A stretch of DNA of 36,856 nucleotides, from assembly GCA_046484585.1 (NCBI GenBank), contig JAWOIQ010000061.1, positions 1-36,856 of the forward strand, given 5' to 3'. The notes below the pieces were generated by a model, which was not told the origin of the DNA, searched no databases, and was given only the letters and a program-made list of their open reading frames with translations. A program made the position numbers and the translations under genes. Origin of the DNA: JAGXFP01 sp046484585. Its GTDB lineage: Bacteria > Desulfobacterota > Desulfobulbia > Desulfobulbales > JAGXFP01. Positions within the stretch are counted from its first letter, which is position 1; each line of letters opens with the position of its first letter. This document shows positions 1 to 7,262 of this stretch, piece after piece.

Positions 1-258
1 GGCATCGGCCTGCGAGGTATACTGATGTAACCAGTCACGGGATAAGCCGCCCAGGATTGGCCAATCTCCCAGCCGGTAAGCGATAACAGGGCACCGAATC
101 TGCTGTGTTATCGGCCTGCTCATGTACACCAGTACACATCGCAGGCCGATGCCTTGCATCTCCGGCACCCTGTTATCGCTTACCGGCTGGGAGATTGGCC
201 AATCCTGGGCGGCTTATCCCGTGACTGGTTACATCAGTATACCTCGCAGGCCGATGCC
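1..258. repeat. Large inverted repeat, dispersed repeat family R1
   Basis: Positions 1-96 and 163-258 are near-perfect reverse complements, with two mismatches seen near the inner ends, so the block could fold as a cruciform with 96-base arms. The spacer contains a smaller palindrome (about 109-152) built from another copy of the end sequence TCGGCCTGC. The left arm begins at base 1, so the element may extend beyond the window. Related single arms occur at 259-332 (degenerate), 12404-12500 and 14301-14375, which makes this a dispersed family. No protein or transposase is visible in it. The short open frames across it are by-products of the repeat. Confidence 0.85.
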
Positions 259-332
259 TTGCATCCGGGTACCCTGCAATCGCTTACTGGATGGGAGTGG
301 GCCGAACCTTGGCGCCTTGTCCAGTTTTGGTT
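259..332 (+). repeat. Degenerate R1 arm copy
   Basis: This segment repeats the order of the right arm (TGCATC, ACCCTG, ATCGCTTAC, TGGGAG, CTTGGCGCCTT, TGGTTAC) with many substitutions. It is therefore a diverged tandem copy next to the large inverted repeat. It ends about 100 bases before the first gene. Confidence 0.6.
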
Positions 333-432
333 ACAATAAAAGAGGTCTTTTGCCGCCGCTGATGGAGCCATTTCTGGAAGTGGCAATGCAATTATGTTAA
401 AGTGAGCTTGATTATGGCGATGGATTTTTAAA

Positions 433-843
433 TTGAGTGAAGACGATCAGGAAAAAAAGATCAGGGTCGACAAGTGGTTGTGGGCGGCCAGGTTCTTCAA
501 GACCAGGGCTTTAGCCGCCCAGGCCGTTACCGGCGGGCATGTGCATGTCAACGGCGAGCGGGTCAAACCGGCCAGGCCGGTCAAAAGCGGCGATGAATTA
601 AGGATCACCCGGGGTAACGACGAATTTGTGGTTTTCGTCACCGCTCTGCATGACCGCCGGGGCCCGGCAGCCCTGGCCCGGACCCTCTACGAGGAAACCG
701 AGGCCAGTATCGAGGCGCGGCTCAAAGGGCGGGAAGAGCGGCGGCTCATGGCTACGGCCGGCGGCAAGGGTCCGTTGCGTAAACCGGGGAAGAGGGATCG
801 GCGCCTGATTAGAAAGTTTGTCAGGGATACCGATGACGATTGA
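433..843 (+). CDS. hslR: Hsp15-like S4-domain RNA-binding protein
   Basis: A 136-residue protein with an S4 RNA-binding domain at about residues 10-70 (IRVDKWLWAARFFKTRALA, then GHVHVNGERVKPARPVKSGD). It is followed by a basic C-terminal tail rich in Arg and Lys. This is the layout of heat-shock protein 15, which in E. coli binds stalled 50S subunits carrying peptidyl-tRNA and helps ribosome recycling. The start is a TTG at 433. The only nearby ATG (420) runs into a stop within four codons, and no strong Shine-Dalgarno is visible, so the start is less certain than the product. It stands alone, 108 bases before the purine gene. The family is clear. The exact cellular role is by homology. Confidence 0.85.
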   Translation: MSEDDQEKKIRVDKWLWAARFFKTRALAAQAVTGGHVHVNGERVKPARPVKSGDELRITRGNDEFVVFVTALHDRRGPAALARTLYEETEASIEARLKGREERRLMATAGGKGPLRKPGKRDRRLIRKFVRDTDDD

Positions 844-951
844 TCCGGTCCCGCCGGGAATATGGCGGTGCGTTGCCTGAAATGGTTCGATTTTAGAGTT
901 TTTGCGAATACTCATCAACTTTGAATTTTATTTTTTTAAGGAGAATTAATT

Positions 952-1566
952 ATGCGGAAGATCGAAAGGGCGCTTATCAGTCTCACCGATAAATCGGGCA
1001 TCGAGCATTTTGCCCGGCAGCTTCAGGAACTCGGGGTGGAAATTCTCTCCACTGGTGGAACCGCCAAAAAAATGCGCGAAGAGGGTATAACGGTCAAGGA
1101 TGTTTCCGAGTTCACCGGTTTCCCGGAAATGCTGGACGGCCGGGTCAAGACCCTGCATCCCAAAGTGCATGGCGGTATTCTGGCCCGGAAGACCAATCCC
1201 GACCACTTGGCCCAGATGGACGCCCACGGCCTCCAGCCCATCGATCTGGTCGCCGTCAACCTGTACGCTTTCGAGAAGACCATTGCCGACCCCAATTGTT
1301 CCCTGGCCGATGCCATTGAGAACATCGACATCGGCGGGCCGGCCATGCTTCGTTCCGCCGCCAAAAACTATTCAGACGTCACCGTGCTGATCGACCCGGG
1401 CGATTATCCCCAGGTTATCAGCGAGATCAAGGAAACCGGCAACACCACCCTCAAGACCAGGTTCCGGTTGGCCGCCAAGGTTTTCGCCCTTACCAGCCGT
1501 TATGATATGGCGATTTCCACCTGGCTGGACAAGGTGGATGTCGATAATCACCCTGAACTTGCTTAA
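952..1566 (+). CDS. purH: Stand-alone IMP cyclohydrolase (N-terminal half of PurH)
   Basis: This 204-residue protein matches the MGS-like/IMP cyclohydrolase domain of PurH, which closes FAICAR to IMP in the last step of de novo purine synthesis. Visible motifs are STGGTAKKMREEGI (33-46), MLDGRVKTLHPKVHGGILA (60-78) and IDIGGPAMLRSAAKN (125-139). Normal PurH is about 520 residues because an AICAR transformylase domain follows. Here the frame stops at residue 204, and a heptamer tandem repeat starts right after the stop. No transformylase half lies in the window. The start at 952 has a good AAGGAG ribosome site. purN follows about 130 bases downstream. Split PurH proteins are known in some Desulfobacterota, so this is probably a natural single-domain enzyme rather than a truncation. 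Confidence 0.9.
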   Translation: MRKIERALISLTDKSGIEHFARQLQELGVEILSTGGTAKKMREEGITVKDVSEFTGFPEMLDGRVKTLHPKVHGGILARKTNPDHLAQMDAHGLQPIDLVAVNLYAFEKTIADPNCSLADAIENIDIGGPAMLRSAAKNYSDVTVLIDPGDYPQVISEIKETGNTTLKTRFRLAAKVFALTSRYDMAISTWLDKVDVDNHPELA

Positions 1567-1570
1567 GGAA

Positions 1571-1634
1571 AGGGTCAAGGGACAAGGGACAAGGGACAAG
1601 GGTCAAGGGACAAGGGACAAGGGACAAGGGACAA
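1571..1634. repeat. Heptamer tandem repeat AGGG(A/T)CA
   Basis: Nine consecutive 7-base units of AGGGACA, two of them AGGGTCA, begin five bases after the purH stop codon. The next 50 bases contain repeated TCTTGAGTCT-type motifs. Two other heptamer arrays with different units occur at 6735-6787 and 21655-21703. Confidence 0.9.
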
Positions 1635-1695
1635 ACTGTGAGTCTTGAGTCTAGTTTTTAGTCTTGAGTCTGCTCTAATTAGCTGGGAGTAAGGC

Positions 1696-2262
1696 ATGAA
1701 GATGGCGGTATTGTTGTCCGGCAGTGGCCGGACTCTGGATAATTTTCACGATAAAATCGAGACCGGGGAGATGCTTGGCTCGATCGAGGTGGTTATTTCC
1801 AACGTCGAGAATGTGCTCGGCCTCGAGAAAGCGGTGAAATATGGCTATCCGGCCTATCACGCCCCGGATAACGACGAGATCAACCGCATTATTGACGACT
1901 ACGATGTCGATCTGATCCTCCTGGCCGGTTTCCTGAAACTCTATCAACCGCCGCCGTCCCTGAACAGATCGGTGTTGAACATCCACCCCTCGCTGATTCC
2001 CTCCTTTTGTGGGGCGGGCTTTTACGGGATGCGCGTTCACCGGGCTGTTAAGGAGCGCGGGGTAAAGGTTTCCGGCTGCACGGTCCATTTTGCCAACGAG
2101 ATTTATGATGAGGGACCGATCGTAGTCCAGAGGTGCGTGCCGGTCGAGGATCCGGATAGCCCGGAAGATATTGCCGCCCGGGTTTTCGAGGCCGAATGCG
2201 ACGCTTTTCCGGAAGCGGTTAATCTGGTGATCGACAAGGGTATTGATTATTTCTGGAAATAA
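1696..2262 (+). CDS. purN: Phosphoribosylglycinamide formyltransferase-like protein (PurN family)
   Basis: A 188-residue formyltransferase-fold protein expected to transfer a formyl group from 10-formyl-THF to GAR in purine synthesis. The start MKMAVLLSGSGRTLDNF matches the family N-terminus. Catalytic residues are recognisable: Asn95 and His97 in LNIHPSLIPSF, and Asp138 in IYDEGPIVVQ. The usual HPSLLPSFKG segment is changed to SFCGAGFYG, a variation I cannot interpret. The ATG at 1696 is preceded by GGGAG, and the second Met (codon 3) is an alternative. It lies just after the IMP cyclohydrolase gene, which supports a purine role. A different formyltransferase specificity cannot be excluded from sequence alone. 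Confidence 0.85.
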   Translation: MKMAVLLSGSGRTLDNFHDKIETGEMLGSIEVVISNVENVLGLEKAVKYGYPAYHAPDNDEINRIIDDYDVDLILLAGFLKLYQPPPSLNRSVLNIHPSLIPSFCGAGFYGMRVHRAVKERGVKVSGCTVHFANEIYDEGPIVVQRCVPVEDPDSPEDIAARVFEAECDAFPEAVNLVIDKGIDYFWK

Positions 2263-2481
2263 CCTGAATCCGTGAGCGTTCGAGAACGGTGCAGATGCAA
2301 GGCGGCAACGATGTTGATAATACTAGTGGTATATCAAGGAGTTGCCAACTCGGCAGATGCGCCTTATCGGGCGCCCCGCAGGGCGGCGGGGTGAACCATG
2401 GCAATCCAGGAAAAACGATTATTTAATGCAATTACAAACTGATAAAGTGAAATTCCCCACGAAGCCGTCACGGATTCAGGA
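2263..2481 (+). repeat. Dispersed repeat family R2, full copy
   Basis: A roughly 219-base element bounded by CCTGAATCCGTGAGCG at the left and CGTCACGGATTCAGG at the right, so its ends are imperfect inverted repeats. It includes the GC palindrome GGGCGCCCCGCAGGGCGGCGGGG. A second copy, in the opposite orientation and easily alignable along most of its length, is at 17846-18069. A fragment lies at 11451-11506. It carries no recognisable gene and separates purN from pyrR. Confidence 0.85.
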
Positions 2482-2503
2482 ATAAAAGAGAGGGTCTGGA
2501 AGG

Positions 2504-3043
2504 ATGAAAAGTGAAAAACAGCAGATAATGACCGCCGCCGATATCGATCTGGCTCTGTCCAGAATCGCCCTCCAGATCGTTGAACGCAACCGCAATGTCA
2601 ATAACCTGGCGATTGTCGGCATCCATACCGGCGGGGTCTATCTGGCCGAGCGGATCAAGGAGTTGATCAAAAACCGGGAGAACGTCGAGGTGCCGTTCGG
2701 CAGTCTCGATATCACCCTCTACCGTGATGACTGGAGCATGGCGAGCCAGAGTCCGGTGGTCAAGACCACCGATTTGAACTTTCCGGTTGAGTGCTGCACC
2801 ATGGTTTTGGTCGACGATGTCCTGTTCACCGGCCGCACCATCCGGGCGGCCCTCGATGCCATCATGGATTTCGGGCGGCCCATGGTCATTCAGCTGGCGG
2901 TTCTGGTTGACCGGGGTGGGCGGGAACTCCCGATTCAGCCCGATTTTGTCGGAATGCATGTCAATGCCGAGGACAATGAACGGATCGATGTCCTTCTTAA
3001 AGAAAAGGCGGGGGTCGATGAAGTGATTCTGGAGTCTCGTTGA
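2504..3043 (+). CDS. pyrR: PyrR-type uracil phosphoribosyltransferase / pyrimidine regulator
   Basis: A 179-residue type I phosphoribosyltransferase of the PyrR family. The PRPP-binding loop is VLVDDVLFTGRTI at residues 101-113, and VDRGGRELPIQPDFVG (135-150) is the usual PyrR C-terminal signature. PyrR makes UMP from uracil and PRPP. In Gram-positives it also binds pyr mRNA to cause attenuation. No pyrB, pyrC or carbamoyl-phosphate synthase gene adjoins it and I see no attenuator, so a salvage role is at least as likely here. The start at 2504 follows GAGAGG and GGAAGG. The R2 repeat ends about 20 bases upstream, so its promoter may lie in or near that repeat. Confidence 0.9.
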   Translation: MKSEKQQIMTAADIDLALSRIALQIVERNRNVNNLAIVGIHTGGVYLAERIKELIKNRENVEVPFGSLDITLYRDDWSMASQSPVVKTTDLNFPVECCTMVLVDDVLFTGRTIRAALDAIMDFGRPMVIQLAVLVDRGGRELPIQPDFVGMHVNAEDNERIDVLLKEKAGVDEVILESR

Positions 3044-3085
3044 TTGTTTGTTGCCTTACCCATTGGTTTAGCGTCGGCTAAAATG

Positions 3086-3229
3086 TGATGACGTCGCAAG
3101 AAGTTGCGATCGCCACAATGTCATTTCGACCAACGGGAGAAATCTTAATAGTTCTAGTAGGTAAAAAATAAGATTTCTCACAGACGTTCGGAATGGCAGT
3201 TTTTTTTCGAGTATTTACGAACTCATCAG
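3086..3229. repeat. MITE-like dispersed repeat R3, short copy
   Basis: The outer ends are GATGACGTCGCAAGAAGTT and a diverged TTTACGAACTCATCA. Inside, TGTCATTTCGACC...GAGAAATCTTA (3118-3147) pairs imperfectly with TAAGATTTCTC...GGAATGGCA (3169-3199). The reverse complement of 19176-19369 aligns along the whole element, but that copy has an extra segment of about 45 bases in the middle. A third partial copy of the core is at 21758-21836. There is no coding capacity, so this looks like a non-autonomous miniature element. It ends a few bases before the sensor kinase gene. Confidence 0.8.
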
Positions 3230-3236
3230 GATTCGG

Positions 3237-4619
3237 ATGAACATGGCCAAACCGGAAAGGGCCGCCAATGACCTGCGCTACATTCGCCAACGGGTCAGGA
3301 AAAAGGCGGCAGATTACCAGACCTACCATTTTAGCCGCCGGCAGAACGATGTTCTCAAGACTTTTTTTGATCTTGCCCAGGAGTTTGACACTCTCCAGGA
3401 TTTTTACCGGATTTGCGTGGTGGTCCCCAGCATGTACCTGGATCTGCAGGTCAGGCTCTATCTCCTCGATATCAGCACCGACAAACTCCAACTGGTCTGC
3501 GATTCCCAAAAAGGTTTACATCCCGAGCCGAGTCCCGCCCCGGCGTATCTGGAACTGAGCAAGGATCCCTACGAGCTCGGGGATTCTTACCTGGTTCCGA
3601 TTGCCCGGAAGTATTACGATTCGGAAGATACCCCGGTCCGCTTCCTGCAAGGCCGGCGGTTGGGGATGCTTGAAGTCTTCCCCCGAGGGGAGATGACGAC
3701 GGCCGATTATTTGTTTTTCGCCAAGTACACCAACCGGATCGCCTACAACCTACATAATCGCCGCCTGGTCCAGCAGAATATCCGACACCTGGAATTCATT
3801 AACAATCTGGTCATGGATATCGAGCACAATGTCATTATTCCCAATATGTATTTTCGGCACCTGTTCAACCAGCTTCGCAGGCACATCGACCGTTTCTCCG
3901 GAATTATCGAAGAGCTGCCCGCCGGTGAACAACCGCCCGCCGGTCAAGATGCCCGAGAGCGGTTGCGGGCCATCCAGGAGGAGCTTGCGAAAAATCATCG
4001 CCAGCTGCTTGACCATCATGCCAACACCTCGCTTTTTCTGGAGAGTCTCTTCCGGCGGGATCATTTCAAGGAAGGCCATCTGGTCCTTAAAACCAGGCTC
4101 TGCTCGGTCGAATCGGAGATCATCCATCCCCAGCTCGAAAATTATCTGAAACGTTTCGAGTTCTATGGGATTGAAGTGGAGCATCCCACCGGCATGGAGG
4201 AGGAAATCTATCTGACCGTCGATATCGGTCTGCTCTCCCAGGTTTATGCCAACCTTTTCTCGAACGGGGTTAAGTACACCGCCGAGATTACCAGAGAAAA
4301 CGGCAGCAGGCGCAAGGCCCTGGCCTATGGCTGGGAATTCTGTCCCGACTTTTTCGGCCCGGGCATGTCCGGCATCAAGTTTAATGTTTTTACCACCGGC
4401 CCCCATCTTCGCAGGGATGAGTTGTCCCGGATCTTCGAAGACGGTTTTCGGGGCGCCAATGCCGGCGATAGCCCGGGGACCGGACACGGACTTTCTTTTA
4501 TTAAGCAGGTGGTCGAGATCCATGGCGGCCGGGTCGGATGCGAGCAGGTGGAGGAGGGCAATAATTTCTTCTTCGTCCTGCCGCTGCCACCGCCGCTCGC
4601 CACTCTCGATTCCGTGTAA
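3237..4619 (+). CDS. Soluble sensor histidine kinase with GAF-like N-terminus
   Basis: A 460-residue protein without membrane segments. Residues 35-175 look like a GAF-type sensor domain (DLQVRLYLLDI, LGMLEVFPRGEMT, DYLFFAKYTNRIAYNL). An H-box candidate follows with His197 in MDIEHNVIIPN, a helical region to about 275, then a HATPase_c domain. Its N-box is QVYANLFSNGVKYT (335-348) and its glycine-rich box is GTGHGLSFIKQVVEIHGGRVG (414-434). It would phosphorylate itself and pass the phosphate to a response regulator, but no regulator gene is adjacent, so it is an orphan. The ATG at 3237 is the first good start, and a second Met lies at codon 3. The signal sensed is unknown. Confidence 0.8.
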   Translation: MNMAKPERAANDLRYIRQRVRKKAADYQTYHFSRRQNDVLKTFFDLAQEFDTLQDFYRICVVVPSMYLDLQVRLYLLDISTDKLQLVCDSQKGLHPEPSPAPAYLELSKDPYELGDSYLVPIARKYYDSEDTPVRFLQGRRLGMLEVFPRGEMTTADYLFFAKYTNRIAYNLHNRRLVQQNIRHLEFINNLVMDIEHNVIIPNMYFRHLFNQLRRHIDRFSGIIEELPAGEQPPAGQDARERLRAIQEELAKNHRQLLDHHANTSLFLESLFRRDHFKEGHLVLKTRLCSVESEIIHPQLENYLKRFEFYGIEVEHPTGMEEEIYLTVDIGLLSQVYANLFSNGVKYTAEITRENGSRRKALAYGWEFCPDFFGPGMSGIKFNVFTTGPHLRRDELSRIFEDGFRGANAGDSPGTGHGLSFIKQVVEIHGGRVGCEQVEEGNNFFFVLPLPPPLATLDSV

Positions 4620-4716
4620 ACGGTCACCTGGTGATTTGGACGTATCCCATGACCGCTTACGATTCCATTAAGCCCGAGGCTTATCCTGTGATCGGTCGCC
4701 AACCGAGGAGTGCCGA

Positions 4717-5430
4717 TTGATTCCGCTTAGAGACAATATCCCGGCCCGCCGTCTGCCGGTGGTCAACTCAGGACTGATTTTGGTCAATGTCCTGTTTTTC
4801 ATCTTCGAACTCCAGCTCGGCCCCGGCCTTGACTCTTTCATCCGGACCTACGGTTTCGTGCCGGCCCGGTTCATGGCCGCCCAGAGCGAGAATTTCCTTG
4901 ATCTCGAACGGTTCATTCCGGTCTATTCGTCGATGTTTTTGCACGGCGGCTTCCTGCATCTGATCTCCAATATGTGGATGTTATGGATCTTCGGCGACAA
5001 TGTTGAAGACAGTATGGGCCACAGTCGCTATCTGGTCTTCTATCTGTTGTGCGGAACTGTTTCCGTTCTGGCCCAGACCATGGCGAGCCCCTCTTCGCCG
5101 GTGCCTCTGGTCGGGGCCAGCGGCGCGATCGCCGGGGTGCTTGGCGCCTATTTCCTCTTGTATCCCAAGGCCAGAATCCTCGCTCTTGTTCCGGTCTTCT
5201 TTTTCTTTTACCTGATCGAACTGCCTGCCTTTCTCTTTCTGGGCTTCTGGATTTTCCTTCAGTTCATACAGGGCTTCTCCACTTATATGGCGACGACCGA
5301 GGGGGGCGGGGCCGGGGGAATAGCATGGTGGGCTCATATTGGCGGTTTTGCGGCGGGAGTTCTGCTGATCAACCTGTTCAAGGAAAAACAGAGCTTAAGG
5401 GGCGGTGACGAGAATTCGGCTGGTCGATGA
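4717..5430 (+). CDS. Rhomboid-family intramembrane serine protease
   Basis: A 237-residue polytopic membrane protein with the rhomboid active site. The catalytic Ser135 is in GASGAIAG, and the catalytic His207 is in WWAHIGGF. The HGGFLHLISNMWML segment (76-89) supplies the conserved His and Asn of the oxyanion region. Six or so hydrophobic segments are visible. Rhomboids cut transmembrane proteins within the bilayer. The substrate is unknown. The start is TTG at 4717 with GAGGAG eight bases upstream. The ORF MIPLRDNIPARR is the standard N-terminus of this bacterial subfamily, which supports the TTG. Confidence 0.93.
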   Translation: MIPLRDNIPARRLPVVNSGLILVNVLFFIFELQLGPGLDSFIRTYGFVPARFMAAQSENFLDLERFIPVYSSMFLHGGFLHLISNMWMLWIFGDNVEDSMGHSRYLVFYLLCGTVSVLAQTMASPSSPVPLVGASGAIAGVLGAYFLLYPKARILALVPVFFFFYLIELPAFLFLGFWIFLQFIQGFSTYMATTEGGGAGGIAWWAHIGGFAAGVLLINLFKEKQSLRGGDENSAGR

Positions 5431-5571
5431 CTGGAAAATTCCGGATCCGCCCCATACACCGGTTCATAACCTGGTTTGCCTTTCCTTATTTTTATCGAGT
5501 TTGCTTGCCAAATGGATAATAGTGACTACTCTGTATTAAGGTCAAAAGAGCAACAATAGCGGGGTAAGACA

Positions 5572-5766
5572 GTGAAACATAAAATATTCAGTAAAGCGGT
5601 TGATCTGACCAGGGCGAACACCATCGTTTTTCACCTTTCCGATGGCGAGGCTCTTGCCTTGCCGGTTGAAAACATGGACGGCGATATGGAATTCGGCTTG
5701 GGCAGGGTTTGCGACACTTCGGAGTTTAACGGCGAGGTTCATTATTTTCCGCGCGGTAACGCCTGA
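5572..5766 (+). CDS. Small protein of unknown function
   Basis: A 64-residue acidic protein starting at GTG 5572 (VKHKIFSKAVDLTRANTIVFHLSDGEALALP). I do not recognise a family. It reads as a compact alternating beta-type sequence without membrane segment or signal. A terminator-like hairpin follows at 5792-5831, which supports it being a transcribed gene. The GTG start has only a weak purine-rich sequence (GCGGGGTAAG) upstream. Confidence 0.55.
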   Translation: MKHKIFSKAVDLTRANTIVFHLSDGEALALPVENMDGDMEFGLGRVCDTSEFNGEVHYFPRGNA

Positions 5767-5791
5767 GTCTCGATGTTCTTCAAGTTGTTCG

Positions 5792-5831
5792 GCAAGGGGC
5801 GCGTCTTGAAAAAGGCGGGCCCCTTTTTTAT
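5792..5831 (+). terminator. Rho-independent terminator
   Basis: AAGGGGC (5794-5800) can pair with GCCCCTT (5819-5825), followed directly by a T run ending near 5829. It lies 26 bases after the small unknown gene and probably ends its transcript before the PHP gene. Confidence 0.7.
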
Positions 5832-5878
5832 GATCGGAAGCTTCTTATTTCGGAAAAACACAGGGAGAGGGCGTTATT

Positions 5879-6724
5879 ATATCCACAGAGCATAAGTTTC
5901 GTACGAGCAGACAAGCTGCCCGACTCAACTTCAAACTTGATCTGAAAACCGATGGCCATGTCCACACCATGCTTTGCCGGCACGCTTCGGGCTCCATGGA
6001 AGATTACGTTAAGGCCGCCCGCGATCGGGGCTTGAAAAGACTCTTCTTTCTTGAACATCTCGAGGTCGGGATTAGTTACTTCGAGCGGACCTGGTTGACT
6101 CCCGGGGACTTTGATCTTTATTTTGCCGAGGGCAGCCGGCTGCGGGAAAAGTACGGGGACGAGCTTTTCATCGGACTCGGGGTAGAGACGGGTTATAATC
6201 CCGAGCGGCCCGGTGAAATCCTTGAGAAACTGGCCGAGCGGTCCTGGGACCGGATCGCGGTCTCCTTTCATTTCATGAGAATCGGCGACCGCCATTACAA
6301 TTTGGTCAGCCGCAAACCCTATAATCTGGATGTTCTTGGCAGAGCCGGGGTGGCCAAGGTGGTTTCGGCATATTTCGATACCATCCTGGAGGCGGTCGAA
6401 ACCGTGCCGGCCGAGGTCGTCTGCCATCTCGATGCGGTCTTGCGTTATCATCCGCAAATCCGTTTTGAACGGAGCCATTACCGCCAGATTGAGATGATTC
6501 TCGCGGCGATGGCCGAACGAGGCATGGCCTTGGAAGTCAATGTTTCCGGGTGCCGGATGCGCGAGGAGCCCTTTCCGGCCTTGGCTGTTATCGAGGAAGC
6601 CGTGCGGCGCGATGTCCCGCTGACGCTGGGCTCCGATGCCCATCGTCCTGAGGATGTGGGGCAATTCGGAGTGTTGGCTGAGCTCTTTGGGAAATCATCT
6701 CGGCTTTCCGGGCTGCTTGGGTGA
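5879..6724 (+). CDS. PHP-domain phosphoesterase, histidinol-phosphatase-like, irregular 5' end
   Basis: A PHP-family metal-dependent hydrolase. The C-terminal signature TLGSDAHRPEDVG, LEVNVSG, and FFLEHLEVG fit the histidinol-phosphatase/HisK group. The first standard start is ATG 5969, but the essential metal-binding motif TDGHVHT is encoded in the same frame just upstream (5948-5968). The frame stays open back to about 5835 with no ATG, GTG or TTG. GGAGAGG at 5864-5870 is a fair ribosome site for an ATT or ATA codon at 5876/5879, and a CTG at 5942 is another option. The start given is a best guess. Bases 5895-5932 resemble a dispersed repeat segment, which may have replaced the original start. 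Confidence 0.75.
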   Translation: MSTEHKFRTSRQAARLNFKLDLKTDGHVHTMLCRHASGSMEDYVKAARDRGLKRLFFLEHLEVGISYFERTWLTPGDFDLYFAEGSRLREKYGDELFIGLGVETGYNPERPGEILEKLAERSWDRIAVSFHFMRIGDRHYNLVSRKPYNLDVLGRAGVAKVVSAYFDTILEAVETVPAEVVCHLDAVLRYHPQIRFERSHYRQIEMILAAMAERGMALEVNVSGCRMREEPFPALAVIEEAVRRDVPLTLGSDAHRPEDVGQFGVLAELFGKSSRLSGLLG

Positions 6725-6734
6725 GGTTAAGGGC

Positions 6735-6787
6735 GGTGAGGGGTGAGGGGTGAGGGGTGAGGGATGAGGGGTGAGGGATGAGGGGTG
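6735..6787. repeat. Heptamer tandem repeat GGGGTGA
   Basis: About eight 7-base units of GGGGTGA or GGGATGA follow the PHP gene stop. They are followed at 6820-6848 by a second period-7 run (CTCCTGA, CTCCTGA, CTTCTGA, CTTCCGG). The latter recalls the TCTTGAGTCT repeats beside the 1571 array. Confidence 0.9.
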
Positions 6788-6863
6788 AAAACTTTTTAAT
6801 CGCTTCTTTTTGTTTCCGGCTCCTGACTCCTGACTTCTGACTTCCGGCGTCCGCATATCACCG

Positions 6864-7262
6864 TCAGTCAAGCTCGATGGTTAACGGGACCGCGTAGAGT
6901 TTCCGGGATATGTTCTCGGTCGAACCGAGGCGCCATTGGCCGCAGGACCCCTTGTCGCCGAGGTGTTCGTCTACTTTTGCGACGATGCCGGCGACGTTGA
7001 TGATCGGGTGTCTGGAGAATACCTCGGGCAATCCATGGGTTAGATGACAGGCCAGGCATTTGCCGGGGCGCTCGGAGAGATTCAGCTTGAAATTCAGAAC
7101 TTTCCGGTCGGGATCATGACCTTCATAGCTAAGGGCGATGTCGTAAACGCCTTCCTCGATGTCGCCGTAAAGCGCTTCGAAAAATGCGTCGGTCCGGTCC
7201 GTGGGGAACAGCTGGGCCAGCAGCGTGTCGGTGAATATTTCCCTGAAGGTATCGCTTGTCAT
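6864..7262 (-). CDS. Small protein of unknown function with one CXXCH motif
   Basis: A 132-residue protein starting MTSDTFREIFTDTLLAQLFP, with no signal peptide or membrane segment. The first half has a conserved-looking acidic helical stretch (TDAFFEALYGDIEEGVYDIALSY). The middle has GKCLACHLTHGLPEVFSRHPIINV. The CLACH sequence matches the haem-c attachment motif, but without a secretion signal it more probably binds a metal or is coincidental. I do not recognise a family with certainty. It is transcribed away from the helicase operon. The start at 7262 has only a weak AAGAG upstream. Confidence 0.65.
   Translation of the reverse strand: MTSDTFREIFTDTLLAQLFPTDRTDAFFEALYGDIEEGVYDIALSYEGHDPDRKVLNFKLNLSERPGKCLACHLTHGLPEVFSRHPIINVAGIVAKVDEHLGDKGSCGQWRLGSTENISRKLYAVPLTIELD

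Noticed and set aside
1571..1634. Possible CRISPR or minisatellite-coded peptide
   Set aside because: Units are 7 bases with no spacers, so this is a plain tandem array.
2219..2404. Small conserved-looking open frame, with a similar one at 17862-18080
   Set aside because: The similarity comes from the R2 repeat itself; frames and starts differ and there is no ribosome site.
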